Of a stretch of 64,000 bases of DNA, positions 15,465 to 25,061 are shown one piece after another. The notes below the pieces were generated by a model. That model was not told where the DNA came from and did no database searches. It saw only the letters and a list, made by a program, of their open reading frames with translations. The position numbers and the translations under genes were made by a program. The stretch is from an uncultured Treponema sp. (GTDB taxonomy: Bacteria; Spirochaetota; Spirochaetia; Treponematales; Treponemataceae). The first letter of the stretch is position 1; each line of letters opens with the position of its first letter. Where the stretch lies: positions 25,944-89,943 of the forward strand of contig CALFJF010000045.1 in NCBI GenBank assembly GCA_937877535.1, read 5' to 3'.

Positions 15465-17567
15465 ATGAAGGCAAAATTCCGTTTGTTACACATTGCGGCA
15501 TTTACCGCGTATTTTCTTTTGATTCCTGCGGCTGCTGTTTTTTCGCAGTCTGGCGCATTTACGAGCAGCGAAGCAACGTCGATTTCTGCAACGGGAGGTC
15601 GGTCTGCCGCAAGCGGACTTGCCGAGCAGGAGTTTCGCTTGGGCGTTCAGTCGTATTATCGAGGAGCGTTTAATGATGCGATAATGCAATTTGAACGCGC
15701 GCTTTCGTATCTTCCAAGCGAGCATTTGATTCTCGATTGGCTTGGAAAGTCGTACTATCGCTCAGGAATTGAAGGGGAGGCTTTGCAACAGTGGGAGTTT
15801 GAGTCCGAGGCGGGCTACGGCGGACTTTTGCTCAAAAATCGAATTGAAATTGTGCAAGAGCGTCGCATTACCGACAACCGTTACGATTCTCCTGTGCGCT
15901 ATACAGAAAGCGGAAGTTACAAAGGAATCGCGGGAAATGACGGCGAGTCGCTTGTTTTTAGTCAACCCGTGTCGGTGCTTCCAAATAACGACGGTTCAAG
16001 TTGGGTTTTGGCATACGGCACAAACGAACTCGTGCGCCTTGACGTGAACGGACTTGTAACGGCAAAAACGGGCGGACCCATAAACGGTTTTGACCGCCCC
16101 ATGGATTTGGTTCGGCTTCCCGACGGAAATCTTTTGGTGAGCGAGTTTGCAGGCGACCGCATTTCAGAACTTTCGCCAAACGGTTTTTTTGTTCGTTCAT
16201 TTGGACACAAAGGGCTTGACGTGGGCGGTTTGATTGGTCCGCAATATATCGCGCTCGATTCCGACTCGAACATTTTTGTTTCTGATTTTGGCAATTCTCG
16301 AATTGACGTTTTTGACCGCGACGGAAATCCGCTTTTTTTCTTTGGCGGAAAACGCGCTGATTTTTCGGGGCTAAAAGGACCGACGGGAATCGCTATAATC
16401 GAACAGAATGTCTATGTAGTAGACGCTGTTACTGGGGCAATATACACGTTCGATACGGCTGGGAACTTTCTTGATATTCTGTGTCGAGAAAAGACGTTTA
16501 AGCAGCCTGAATCAATGAAAGTGTGGGGAAAATACCTTGTTCTTTGTGCAGGAAACAAAGTCTACTCCGTTGATACGGAAAGCGGCTCGGTTTTTGAAAA
16601 CGTTTCCACGGGCAATGCTCCAAGCCGCGTTACAAGCGCAGTTCCCGACGTAAACGGAAACATTCTCGTGACGGATTTCAAGTCCAACGAGGTTTTTGTA
16701 ATGGCAAAAATGAGCGAACTTGTTGGCGGATTTTTTGTGCAGATTGAGCGCGTAAATGCTGACCAGTTTCCAAAAGTCGTTGTTGACGTGAAAGTCGAAA
16801 ACAGGCGGCGGCAAAGCGTTGTTGGCTTAAAGGAGCGCAATTTTGTCCTCACCGAAAAAGGAAATACCGTTGCCGATTTGAAACTCGACGGGGCAGCCTA
16901 CGCAAACGATGTCGCAGATTTAACACTCGTCATCGACCGTTCAGTTGAAAGTTCGCTTTATTCAGAGGCGATGGAAAACGCGGTCAAAGAAATCGCGCGT
17001 TCCATGAACGGAAACGGAACGCTCCGAATTGTTTCGGCTGGTTCTGTTCCGATTCTTGAATACGAAGGAAATCCCGCGGGCGTGGAAAAATTCACCGCGT
17101 CTGCCTTAAAAACGCCCGTTTCTCAAATCGTTCCGCTCGATTTGGCTTTGCGCCTTTCGGCAAATACGCTCGTCAACGGAGAATCAAAGCGAGCCGTCAT
17201 TTACATCGGCGAGGGGAGCGTTACGCAAGGCGCGTTTGACCGCTACGGGCTTGCCGATTTAACGTCGTTTTTCAATAATAATTCCGTGGCATTTTTGAGC
17301 GTGTTGCTCTCTCAAGGAAACGCAAGCGGAGAAATGCGATACATTTGCTCAAGCACGGAAGGGCATGAGTACTACGTTTACAGACCAGAGGGACTTTCTT
17401 CGATTTTTGACGACGTAATCGCAATTCCGTCTGGTTTGTATAGGCTTTCGTACACGTCCGCGCTTCAAACAGAGTTCGGGCAACGATACCTTCCCGTTGA
17501 AATCGAAACGTACCTTATGAATCGAAGCGGTCGCGACGAAACGGGATATTTCGCGCCTTTAAGATAA
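15465..17567 (+). CDS. Exported TPR/NHL-repeat protein with VWA-like C-terminal domain
   Basis: 700 residues from the ATG at 15465 (GGAAGGGAAGG ribosome site). A signal peptide is clear (LLHIAAFTAYFLLIPAAAVFSQ). A TPR-like pair follows (EFRLGVQSYYRGAFNDAIMQ, about 50-110). Then about five NHL propeller blades, for example PMDLVRLPDGNLLVSEFAGD, PQYIALDSDSNIFVSDFGNS and PTGIAIIEQNVYVVDAVTGA (about 160-420). The C-terminal 280 residues contain DLTLVIDRSVESSLYSEAM, which resembles a VWA domain strand but lacks the full DxSxS metal site. It is probably periplasmic or outer-membrane associated and similar in layout to NHL proteins of T. pallidum. Function unknown. Confidence 0.78.
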   Translation: MKAKFRLLHIAAFTAYFLLIPAAAVFSQSGAFTSSEATSISATGGRSAASGLAEQEFRLGVQSYYRGAFNDAIMQFERALSYLPSEHLILDWLGKSYYRSGIEGEALQQWEFESEAGYGGLLLKNRIEIVQERRITDNRYDSPVRYTESGSYKGIAGNDGESLVFSQPVSVLPNNDGSSWVLAYGTNELVRLDVNGLVTAKTGGPINGFDRPMDLVRLPDGNLLVSEFAGDRISELSPNGFFVRSFGHKGLDVGGLIGPQYIALDSDSNIFVSDFGNSRIDVFDRDGNPLFFFGGKRADFSGLKGPTGIAIIEQNVYVVDAVTGAIYTFDTAGNFLDILCREKTFKQPESMKVWGKYLVLCAGNKVYSVDTESGSVFENVSTGNAPSRVTSAVPDVNGNILVTDFKSNEVFVMAKMSELVGGFFVQIERVNADQFPKVVVDVKVENRRRQSVVGLKERNFVLTEKGNTVADLKLDGAAYANDVADLTLVIDRSVESSLYSEAMENAVKEIARSMNGNGTLRIVSAGSVPILEYEGNPAGVEKFTASALKTPVSQIVPLDLALRLSANTLVNGESKRAVIYIGEGSVTQGAFDRYGLADLTSFFNNNSVAFLSVLLSQGNASGEMRYICSSTEGHEYYVYRPEGLSSIFDDVIAIPSGLYRLSYTSALQTEFGQRYLPVEIETYLMNRSGRDETGYFAPLR

Positions 17568-17572
17568 TTTTG

Positions 17573-17605
17573 ACAAGGGTGCGTGTGCGCCCTTGTTTTA
17601 TTTTT
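17573..17605 (+). terminator. Terminator after the NHL protein gene
   Basis: ACAAGGGTGC at 17573-17582 pairs with GCGCCCTTGT at 17587-17596 (one G-T pair) around GTGT, followed by TTTTATTTTT. It lies between two convergent genes. Confidence 0.85.
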
Positions 17606-17616
17606 CGAGCAATGTT

Positions 17617-20600
17617 CTAAAACGTTACAGAAACTCCGATGCTTGCAATTGCACCAACGGAAACGCTTTTTTCCCAAACCGCGTTGTAACTTCCGCCAAT
17701 AGCCGTATTCAGCGACACGTATTTTGTGAGCGCGCTTTCGATTTTGTGCGTATAATCCGCGCGATACTTTTTTGTAACGCTTGTTCCCGAAACAGAAGAA
17801 GAAAGGCTCACGTTAACGCTGTCGGTTTTTGTGTGAATCAAACCGCCGTCGCTTTTCTTTTTTCGCCCCGCTTTCCAAAAAAGAAAAACCGCGCCGTCTA
17901 TAAAAGCCGAGTTTCCCTTTCGTTTCCAAACGGCGGTCACCTTTGCGCTCCAATCGTCCTTTCCGCCGAGCGTTCCTTCAAGACCTGCTTTGAGTTCGTT
18001 TCCTTCAAAAATAACAAACGTTGACTGTATGTATGACGAGATTTGCCATGACCAATCTGAAGGAGATTCCTTTGGAATTTTTGTCGAAACGGAAAGCGAA
18101 GACGAAAATTCGTCTTGCTCGTACCAAGAAAAAAGCGGGTGCGTTCCGCGTTTTCCAAAAAGGTTTACAGCCGTATTGTTTGTTTTAAGACGCGCTTGAT
18201 ACATATCGCTTGTGCTTCCCGCGCTCCTTATGTCGCGTGTGAGCGAAATCGTGGTTGACTTCGGAATCAAAAAATCAAAACCCGTTGCGATTCCGCTTCG
18301 CTTAAAATTTGCCTCGTAAGACGTGGAGTAAAACGCGCTTTTTTCTGTATCCAAAGACGAAAAAATTTCCTTTGAAATCGTGTCGCTCACCAAATCTTGA
18401 ATCAAAAACGCCTTCAAAAAATACGGTCTTTCAGAGATTTTTTCAAAAAGTCGCCCAGAATCTTTTCCGTAGCCGCCACTCATCGCTTCTTTTTTTGTTC
18501 CGCCCGCGCTTTTTTTGTAACTGAATGAAAATGATTTTTTTGAAAACGAAAACGGCAAAACGATTTTGACGCTTTCGCTGTCGGAAAAGTCGGATTCTGT
18601 GTCCGCAGAATCTTTTTTTTGACTGCCCGATGCCAAAATTGAAATTTCGGGTTCAATTTTCAAAAAAGACACGTGAAAGGCGCGAGAAATCTCGCCTTTG
18701 TAAGAAACCTGTCTTTTTTTTGCCTCTTCGTCTCCCGTGCTAAACGCGAGTGCGCTTTCTCGAAAAAATCCTTTCGCCCAATTTTCTTCCCGCGCTTTTT
18801 CGCCAAGTGTTTGAGAAGCGTTTGTCAAAATCAAAAAATTCGCGCCAGCCACTTTTGTTTTTGCTTCCGCGCTTGATTCTTGAACTCTTGACCAGCCATC
18901 GTCTTTTGCCGTTGTTTTGAAAAAAAACGCCGAATTTTTGTGTTCAATTCCAAACGAATTTGATTTTGACGCGCTCTCTCCAGGAATAAACGAAAACTGT
19001 TCCGACGCACTCAAAAATCCCAAAAGAGCTTTTTGCGTTTTGACCGAGTGGGACGCGCTCAAAAGTCCTTGCAAATTTGCCGCCAGCGCCGCCTCCGTTC
19101 TAAAAAGCAAAACCGAGGCTTTGAGCGAAGACGAAAAATCTGCGCTTTTTGAAAAATCCGCGTTTTCAAAGCCGCGGCTTGTGTAGGCGTTTGCGTCCGC
19201 GCTCGCTTCAAAATCGGAAAGAATCGCGTTTTCGTTTTGCATTTTCCACGCCGTGTGCGCCTTGCTCCGCGTGGAAAATCGACCTTTTGAATCGCTAAGA
19301 TGCAACTCGTCCAGCGAAAGCGTTGTAAAATAAGAGCCGTCATCGTTGAGCGGATTCCACTCGATTTTGAATCGCGAGAAAACCGCGTCGCTTTGAACAA
19401 AAACGGCACAGTCCGTTTTTTCGCCATCGATTTTCACACTGCGCGATTGAGTTTCAATGGTTATTTCATGCCATTCGTCGTCGGAGAGTTTTTTGACCGC
19501 GTTTTTGTTCATTGCAATTTTTGCCGCAATATTTTCGCCCGTCGCGTCGTCAATCGTAAAAATGAGTGGCTCTTCGTTTTCTTCTTCCAAAATCGAATCT
19601 GGCGCACGCCGTTTGTCCGTTCCGATTTTTGCAAAAAACACGATTGATTCGTACCCCGCCGCCGACGTTTTTTCAAAATAGTGCGTCGCTTTTATTTTGC
19701 TGTTTGTCGCGCCGTCCAACAATTTTACAGAAAAAATCTGCACGTAATTTTGTTTTTCATTGTTTTTTTCGTTGAGTTTTTTGACGGTTTTTGAGTTAAT
19801 CGACTCTTCTTCCTGCGTAACAGAAATCAATGTCTCCTCGTCTGCGCTCACTGCCCAATTTGAGCCGTGCGCTTTGTACGGACCAAAAAGCACGGTTCCG
19901 CTTCCACTTTCTCCCGTAACGATTACGCGCATTCCCGTTCCGCCCGCGCTTGCAATTTTTGCTCTGTCGGAATCGCTTAAAACCACGGAAATCGTGCCTT
20001 CTTTGAAATTTGGATTTTTGAGAACGTCGTCCGTGATTTCCCAAGTCGCTACGCGCGATTTTTCTTCAAAAAAATCCGAATCGTCTGAAACATCAACTCC
20101 GAGTTGCAAAAAAATTCGCTCTTGAAAATCGTCGGAAACGTCTTTTACCGAAAACTCAAAAACGCTCGCATTTGAAAGCGCGGAATTTGAAAGCGAAAGC
20201 GAAATCGTCTTTGCGCTCCAATTCGTTTGCGAAACTGAAGTCGAAAAATCCCAAGAAATCGGAAGCGCGTACCCTGAAATCTCGTCGTCAAGAATGCCGT
20301 TTTCTGTTTCAGTTTCCACAAAATCGCTTTGAAACAGCGTCGGCGCGTTTTTGCAATTCAAAAGCGGCACAAAGCCTTGCGGAATCGAAGAGAGCGCGTT
20401 TTTTTGATGATAGTGCGTTTCGTTTGCATTTTCGTTCATCGAAAGAATGCGGCACAATCCCGTTGTGTCGTCTGTTTCAATCGCCGCCGATTGCGCGGCT
20501 CTAAACGAAAAAGAGCCGTTTTGATAGTGCGTTCCAAGCGCAAGCGCGGCATACGCGGGACTTGCATTTTTTTCGTCCACCGAAAGCGCGGCAGTTCCCG

Positions 20601-22257
20601 TGGTGTAACGCCCAGACGCGGAAATGTCCGCGCTCCAATGCTCTCCAAAATCGTAGGCAAAACCTATTTCTGAGGCAAACGAGCCGGCGTCTTCGCTTCC
20701 TTCTTCGTACCAAGTGATTTTCAAAAAATCCGTTTGCCCGATTGAAACGGAAGGCGTAACTTCGCCCGATTCTTCGTCGTACACCGCTGCTGCGTCGAGA
20801 ATTCCGTTTTTGTAAACTCGAATCGTGCCTAAAATCGCGTTCGTTCCAATGTCAAATCTTGAAACTGCCGAAAACGCGCGTGTCAAAAGAATGTAATCGT
20901 TTTCCAAAGAGCCGTTTTTGTTTTCGACTCCGAGGTAACAAAGCGGGTTTGTTTTTGCAAGCGGAAATCGAAAAGCAGGATTTTGAGGCTCGTTTTTTTC
21001 TCCAGAAATCGAAATCGAAACGTACAGATGGTCTTCTCTAAAAAAATCCGATTGCACAAACGAAAAATCGTCATCTTTCACGGACACGTCGTATTCTTTT
21101 GCCGAAACGTGTGTGCTTTTTGAGGCAATGACCGCCTCTTGAACTTTTGAAAGACTGCCCAAATCGTAGCGATGAGCGGAGGCAAACGGGCTAAAGCCCG
21201 CTGGACTTTGGACAATCAAAACCGATTTTGAGTCGATTGTCGAAAAAGCGTTTTTAACATCGTCGCCAAAAAAACAAAATTGCTCGATATTTAGCGCGTC
21301 GTCGCTTTCTTTGAAAAACGCTTTTGTTTCTTCCCAAAATTCTTTTAATGCCACCTCGTCTGCGCCGTCAATCAAAAACGCCACGCGGGGAAGTTTTCCG
21401 CCGTTTTTGCCGCTTTTTGCGTCCGCAGAAAGCAAAACCGAATTCAGTGACGGAACGAGCAAATATTCCGCGCTCGATAACGCTCGATACGTTCGTCCGG
21501 CTGCGTCTTTTTCACTTCCGTCGCGGCTTTCAACAAAAACCGCCACCACGTTTTCTGCCATTTTGTCTGGAAGCACGAACCAACTTCCAAAATCCCAGTC
21601 AAAAAGCGAATATTCGGTTTTTGTTACAGCGTTTTTTCCAAACCATTCTTTTTCAAATGGTTCTAAAAAATCGTAGCGAAAAACCGCGTCCGCTCGCCAT
21701 TTTTCTCCAGAAAAAGAAGCGGCAATGCCAGGTGCTTCGTTTTCTCCGCCACCGATTCCAAGCGAAAGAAAATCCGTCGAGTAATCGCCTGAAAATCGAA
21801 TGCCGCGATTTGCGACCCGCACCGATTTTACGATTCCGTCGCCATCGTAGCCTAACGCGAGCGTATTTCTTGAAAACTCGTCGGCGAAATCCGCTTCAAA
21901 ATACCATTTTTTGTCGATTTTCAAAAAAAGGCTCAAATCGACTTCTTGCGAAAAAACGGGAACAGAAAAATCCGCTTCAAAATCGTTTCCAAATCCGCCA
22001 AAAAACGTTGCTTCCGAGGAAAATTCGCTTTTCCAGTAGCCCGAAGCCGAAAAATCAATGTGAGAATCGTTTATTCCAAACGAAAAAATAGATTTTTCGC
22101 CGTTGTTTTCAAGCGGGAGTTTTGATGTGTCAAATACAATCGCGCCCGCTCCGTCGGAGTCGCTTTCGTTTTCGATTGGCATTAAGCGCGGGAGAGAAAA
22201 TGCGTTTTTTGCGACGAAACATAAAAAAAGTGCAAAGAGAAATCCATTTTTTTTCAA
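17617..22257 (-). CDS. Giant exported beta-rich protein, probable outer-membrane barrel
   Basis: 1546 residues, the largest gene here. Signal peptide MKKNGFLFALFLCFVAKNAFS. The mature protein is acidic, Ser-rich and made of alternating amphipathic strands throughout. The last roughly 500 residues show many short strand-turn-strand units and it ends in aromatic-rich IASIGVSVTF, the usual signature for barrel insertion by BamA. A middle part (about 860-1010: THYFEKTSAAGYESIVFFAK ... DEWHEITIETQSRSVKIDG) resembles a lectin-like jelly roll. I cannot assign a family. Its start codon overlaps the upstream stop by four bases (ATGA), so it is coupled to the polytopic membrane protein. Confidence 0.72.
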   Translation of the reverse strand: MKKNGFLFALFLCFVAKNAFSLPRLMPIENESDSDGAGAIVFDTSKLPLENNGEKSIFSFGINDSHIDFSASGYWKSEFSSEATFFGGFGNDFEADFSVPVFSQEVDLSLFLKIDKKWYFEADFADEFSRNTLALGYDGDGIVKSVRVANRGIRFSGDYSTDFLSLGIGGGENEAPGIAASFSGEKWRADAVFRYDFLEPFEKEWFGKNAVTKTEYSLFDWDFGSWFVLPDKMAENVVAVFVESRDGSEKDAAGRTYRALSSAEYLLVPSLNSVLLSADAKSGKNGGKLPRVAFLIDGADEVALKEFWEETKAFFKESDDALNIEQFCFFGDDVKNAFSTIDSKSVLIVQSPAGFSPFASAHRYDLGSLSKVQEAVIASKSTHVSAKEYDVSVKDDDFSFVQSDFFREDHLYVSISISGEKNEPQNPAFRFPLAKTNPLCYLGVENKNGSLENDYILLTRAFSAVSRFDIGTNAILGTIRVYKNGILDAAAVYDEESGEVTPSVSIGQTDFLKITWYEEGSEDAGSFASEIGFAYDFGEHWSADISASGRYTTGTAALSVDEKNASPAYAALALGTHYQNGSFSFRAAQSAAIETDDTTGLCRILSMNENANETHYHQKNALSSIPQGFVPLLNCKNAPTLFQSDFVETETENGILDDEISGYALPISWDFSTSVSQTNWSAKTISLSLSNSALSNASVFEFSVKDVSDDFQERIFLQLGVDVSDDSDFFEEKSRVATWEITDDVLKNPNFKEGTISVVLSDSDRAKIASAGGTGMRVIVTGESGSGTVLFGPYKAHGSNWAVSADEETLISVTQEEESINSKTVKKLNEKNNEKQNYVQIFSVKLLDGATNSKIKATHYFEKTSAAGYESIVFFAKIGTDKRRAPDSILEEENEEPLIFTIDDATGENIAAKIAMNKNAVKKLSDDEWHEITIETQSRSVKIDGEKTDCAVFVQSDAVFSRFKIEWNPLNDDGSYFTTLSLDELHLSDSKGRFSTRSKAHTAWKMQNENAILSDFEASADANAYTSRGFENADFSKSADFSSSLKASVLLFRTEAALAANLQGLLSASHSVKTQKALLGFLSASEQFSFIPGESASKSNSFGIEHKNSAFFFKTTAKDDGWSRVQESSAEAKTKVAGANFLILTNASQTLGEKAREENWAKGFFRESALAFSTGDEEAKKRQVSYKGEISRAFHVSFLKIEPEISILASGSQKKDSADTESDFSDSESVKIVLPFSFSKKSFSFSYKKSAGGTKKEAMSGGYGKDSGRLFEKISERPYFLKAFLIQDLVSDTISKEIFSSLDTEKSAFYSTSYEANFKRSGIATGFDFLIPKSTTISLTRDIRSAGSTSDMYQARLKTNNTAVNLFGKRGTHPLFSWYEQDEFSSSLSVSTKIPKESPSDWSWQISSYIQSTFVIFEGNELKAGLEGTLGGKDDWSAKVTAVWKRKGNSAFIDGAVFLFWKAGRKKKSDGGLIHTKTDSVNVSLSSSVSGTSVTKKYRADYTHKIESALTKYVSLNTAIGGSYNAVWEKSVSVGAIASIGVSVTF

Positions 22258-24200
22258 AGAACGCCCCCAAAGCGCAGATTTTTCTCTTCAAACCAAAAAT
22301 CATTTCCGTCAAAAAAATACGCTTTTATAAAAATCTCCGTGATTTCGTCGGTGGGCGTAACGTAGTCAATTGAAATCGATTTGGGCGGCTTGTCTGGAAT
22401 CAAAATGTTCGCGCTACCGTCGCTCTGAATGTGGTAGCCGTAAGTTGATTCAAGGAGCGGGGACGAACCGTTGCCTTTTATGGAAATGGAAATTCGCTCC
22501 GCAGGAATGTGCGTTTCAATAAAAATATTGTTTGTGGTGATTCCCCGAAAATCCGTTCTTGAAAGAGTGGCAAAAAGCGTTTTGCGGTCGTTTTTTTCTA
22601 TTTTTTCTGGAGAAATTGCGGTTTCAATTTGAACGTTTTTTTCCCACGCCTTTTGAAGCGGAATCAACGGGAGAAAAAGCAAAATCGTCAAAAAAACGGG
22701 AGAGAAAAAAAGAGAAACGCGCGTTTTCCAAACGCCAAATCCTTTTTCGCCCGCCTTGAACTCCGTCCGAAGCGAAAAGCGCGCGACGATGACATTGAAC
22801 GGAAACAGCGCGAGCATTGTAAGAAACGTAGGCAAAATCGAGTCTTTGAAAAACGGACGGAGCGAAATTTCCGAGGCGTTTTGCGCAAGCGCGAGCGCGT
22901 AGGGTGCAAACGGCAACGCGAGCAAAACGAGTTCGAGCGCGTTCAAAAAATGCGTCCGCGCACGGCGAAAAATCGACAAAATTGCGTATTCAAAGCCGAA
23001 CATCAAAAATAAAAGCAAGTCGAACGCGCTAAAAATCAAAATCGTTGCCACCGCAACAAAAGTCGCCACGTATCCAAAAATGAACGCTGCCACGGGAATG
23101 TGAAAGTACTCAAAAAGATTCAAAAAAAACTGAACGAAAAAAATTGAACACGCGATTATAAAGAAAAATTTTTCAAACGGAGAGAAAAAATCAAAAAAGT
23201 CAAAAACTAAAATCATTTTTTTTGCAAAGAAAATCGCGGAAAACGAAATGAACATCGTCAAAAAAATCAGCGGGCTGGATTTTATAAAATCGCGTTTGTA
23301 TTTTTCGCTCGCCTTTCCCACAAACGAAAGTCCGCAAATCAAAAAAAGACTCAATGTGATTGTGGCGATTTCAAAAAGAATGAACGCTTGCTCGCTAATA
23401 AAAAGCGGCGTGGAAAAATATTTTGGAGCAAGAAAAAAATAATGCGAATCCCAGTCGCCGCTTTTTTCCGTTGAGTAAAGTTGCACGAGTTTTTCGATAA
23501 AATTCAATTCGTCGATTCCGATTTCCACTTTTGCGCACGGAATATTGTATCGCATACATTCTTCGATTCGCGCATCACCTTTCAAAATGTTTAGGCGATA
23601 AAGCGAAAGAATCGCTGGAGAAATTTCAAAAGGAATTGACGAAACTTCAAAAACTTCGGTACAAAGTTTTGTAAGCCAAAGCGGAGTTGAAAAATCGCGA
23701 TTTCCTGTAAAAAGAGTTGCAGTCGTATTTTCTTCTTTGAACGAGAAAAAAAGCGCGAACAATTCTTCGGAATTAAAGCGATTTGCGGCAAAAACGCCCG
23801 TTCCTGTTTTTTCTCCGCCCAAAATGACGGGACGGTCGAGCGCGGTAAAAAGAAAATCGACTTCGGTTTTTCGTTTTGTTTTTTCAATCGACTCAAAAAG
23901 CGCGGAAAATGCCTCCGTCCGAGAAAGCACGTCTTCTTGAAAAAAAACAAGAACGATTTTGTTTCGCGCGTTTTCCGTTTGAGAAGTCGGCTCTCTTTCG
24001 GTGGGAGGAAAGGAAAGCCAAATGTTTTCTGGAAAAGAATCAAACGACGTTTTTTCAAGTGGCTCAAAAATCGGAGGATGGTTTTGAGAGGATTGTAAAA
24101 ATTCTGCAACCAAATCCGTAAGTTCCCGTCCGCTCTGCGCGTTTGTAGCACAAAAATTGAGAAAAAACGCAAGAAGCGCAAGAAAAACTCGGCGTGGCAT
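22254..24200 (-). CDS. Signal-peptide-bearing polytopic membrane protein, function unknown
   Basis: 648 residues from the ATG at 24198-24200, which begins a clean signal peptide (MPRRVFLALLAFFLNFCATN); the frame continues upstream to 24332 but that part is unlikely. Residues 20-300 form an exported domain with DVLSRTEAFSALFESIEKT and DFLFTALDRPVILGGEKTGT. About eight or nine hydrophobic helices follow (FILFEIATITLSLFLICGL, PLIFLTMFISFSAIFFA, FFFIIACSIFFVQFFLN and later ones), and the last 120 residues are again soluble and beta-rich. The topology recalls Gaa1-type proteins, but I find no diagnostic motif. Cotranscribed and coupled with the giant barrel-like protein downstream, so a shared envelope role is likely. 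Confidence 0.68.
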   Translation of the reverse strand: MPRRVFLALLAFFLNFCATNAQSGRELTDLVAEFLQSSQNHPPIFEPLEKTSFDSFPENIWLSFPPTEREPTSQTENARNKIVLVFFQEDVLSRTEAFSALFESIEKTKRKTEVDFLFTALDRPVILGGEKTGTGVFAANRFNSEELFALFFSFKEENTTATLFTGNRDFSTPLWLTKLCTEVFEVSSIPFEISPAILSLYRLNILKGDARIEECMRYNIPCAKVEIGIDELNFIEKLVQLYSTEKSGDWDSHYFFLAPKYFSTPLFISEQAFILFEIATITLSLFLICGLSFVGKASEKYKRDFIKSSPLIFLTMFISFSAIFFAKKMILVFDFFDFFSPFEKFFFIIACSIFFVQFFLNLFEYFHIPVAAFIFGYVATFVAVATILIFSAFDLLLFLMFGFEYAILSIFRRARTHFLNALELVLLALPFAPYALALAQNASEISLRPFFKDSILPTFLTMLALFPFNVIVARFSLRTEFKAGEKGFGVWKTRVSLFFSPVFLTILLFLPLIPLQKAWEKNVQIETAISPEKIEKNDRKTLFATLSRTDFRGITTNNIFIETHIPAERISISIKGNGSSPLLESTYGYHIQSDGSANILIPDKPPKSISIDYVTPTDEITEIFIKAYFFDGNDFWFEEKNLRFGGVL

Positions 24201-24288
24201 AAAAAAAAGTATACCGCCGATTTTGTCAAAATGCCATAACGAATGGGTTTTAGTGGAGTTAGAAGGGACGGCGTTTTTTCGCCACCTC

Positions 24289-24316
24289 TTGCCAAAATGC
24301 TTTTTTTTTGTATAGT
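24289..24316 (+). promoter_or_regulatory. Sigma-70 promoter of the small barrel gene
   Basis: TTGCCA at 24289-24294, 16 bases including a nine-base T-run, TATAGT at 24311-24316. An AGGAG ribosome site at 24339-24343 precedes the ATG at 24350. Confidence 0.6.
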
Positions 24317-24349
24317 TTTGATGCAATTTCAATGCTTTAGGAGCGAAAA

Positions 24350-24961
24350 ATGAAAAAGATTTTGGCGGCCGCGCTTGCGGCGTTTATCGGACTTTCTGCT
24401 TATGCAGGGAATGTGAGCGTTGGCGGCAAGGTGCTTGGTTCGTACAACTTGAACGCAATCGGTGAAGATGGCGCGAAATTCGGATTCGGAATTGCGGCCC
24501 ATGCGAATTTCGGATTGTACCAAACGGAAAAATTCGAGATTGGTCTGCAGCCAGAATTGCGGCTCATTTTTAATCAGGGGTACAAGGACTCTTATTCTTA
24601 CTCAACTTATGACTATAATGAGTATTACGAAGAGGAAGAGGACAAGTACACTTCATTGGATTTTCCGCTGCTTGCGACCTTCACTTTTAATGTCAATGAA
24701 AAAATTTCGCTTGGTCTTGGCGTGGGGCCTTTTGCGGCAATCAGCCTTTTTCACACAGTTGTAAGTTATAACGACTATGAAGAGTTTACATGGAACGCAG
24801 GGCTTGCCACTGAACTTATGTTCGGAATAAAAGCAGGACCTGGAAAAATCACGGCAGATTTGGGGTTTACAAAAGCGTTCGCCCACAGCGACGGAGACTT
24901 TGGACTTAGCTACCGATCCGCCGATTTGACATTCGCGGCAGGGTATCAGTACCGATTTTAA
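24350..24961 (+). CDS. Small outer-membrane beta-barrel protein
   Basis: 203 residues with a signal peptide ILAAALAAFIGLSAYA and cleavage before GNVSVGG. The rest is alternating strands (KFGFGIAAHANFGLYQ, KFEIGLQPELRLIFNQG, ISLGLGVGPFAAISLF, DLTFAAGYQYRF) and ends in F, as outer-membrane barrels do. A Tyr/Asp/Glu-rich loop (about 84-104: SYSTYDYNEYYEEEEDK) is the likely surface loop. It resembles eight-strand OmpA/OmpW-like barrels in size. It has its own promoter and a strong terminator. Confidence 0.8.
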   Translation: MKKILAAALAAFIGLSAYAGNVSVGGKVLGSYNLNAIGEDGAKFGFGIAAHANFGLYQTEKFEIGLQPELRLIFNQGYKDSYSYSTYDYNEYYEEEEDKYTSLDFPLLATFTFNVNEKISLGLGVGPFAAISLFHTVVSYNDYEEFTWNAGLATELMFGIKAGPGKITADLGFTKAFAHSDGDFGLSYRSADLTFAAGYQYRF

Positions 24962-25005
24962 AAACCATTTGAGCGGATCGGATTTGCTCAAAAACGGCAC
25001 GAAAA

Positions 25006-25044
25006 AGCCTTCCGCCATTTGACTGACGGAAGGCTCTTTTTTTT
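25006..25044. terminator. Terminator shared by the small barrel gene and leuS
   Basis: AGCCTTCCG at 25006-25014 pairs with CGGAAGGCT at 25027-25035, followed on the plus strand by CTTTTTTTT and preceded by an A-run usable on the minus strand. It lies between convergent genes. Confidence 0.85.
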
Positions 25045-25061
25045 ACAACAATTCTGACCGC

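Noticed and set aside
21324..22091. A 255-codon plus-strand frame inside the giant gene
   Set aside because: It is antisense to the 1546-residue frame and is a run of Arg/Lys/Phe without a domain.
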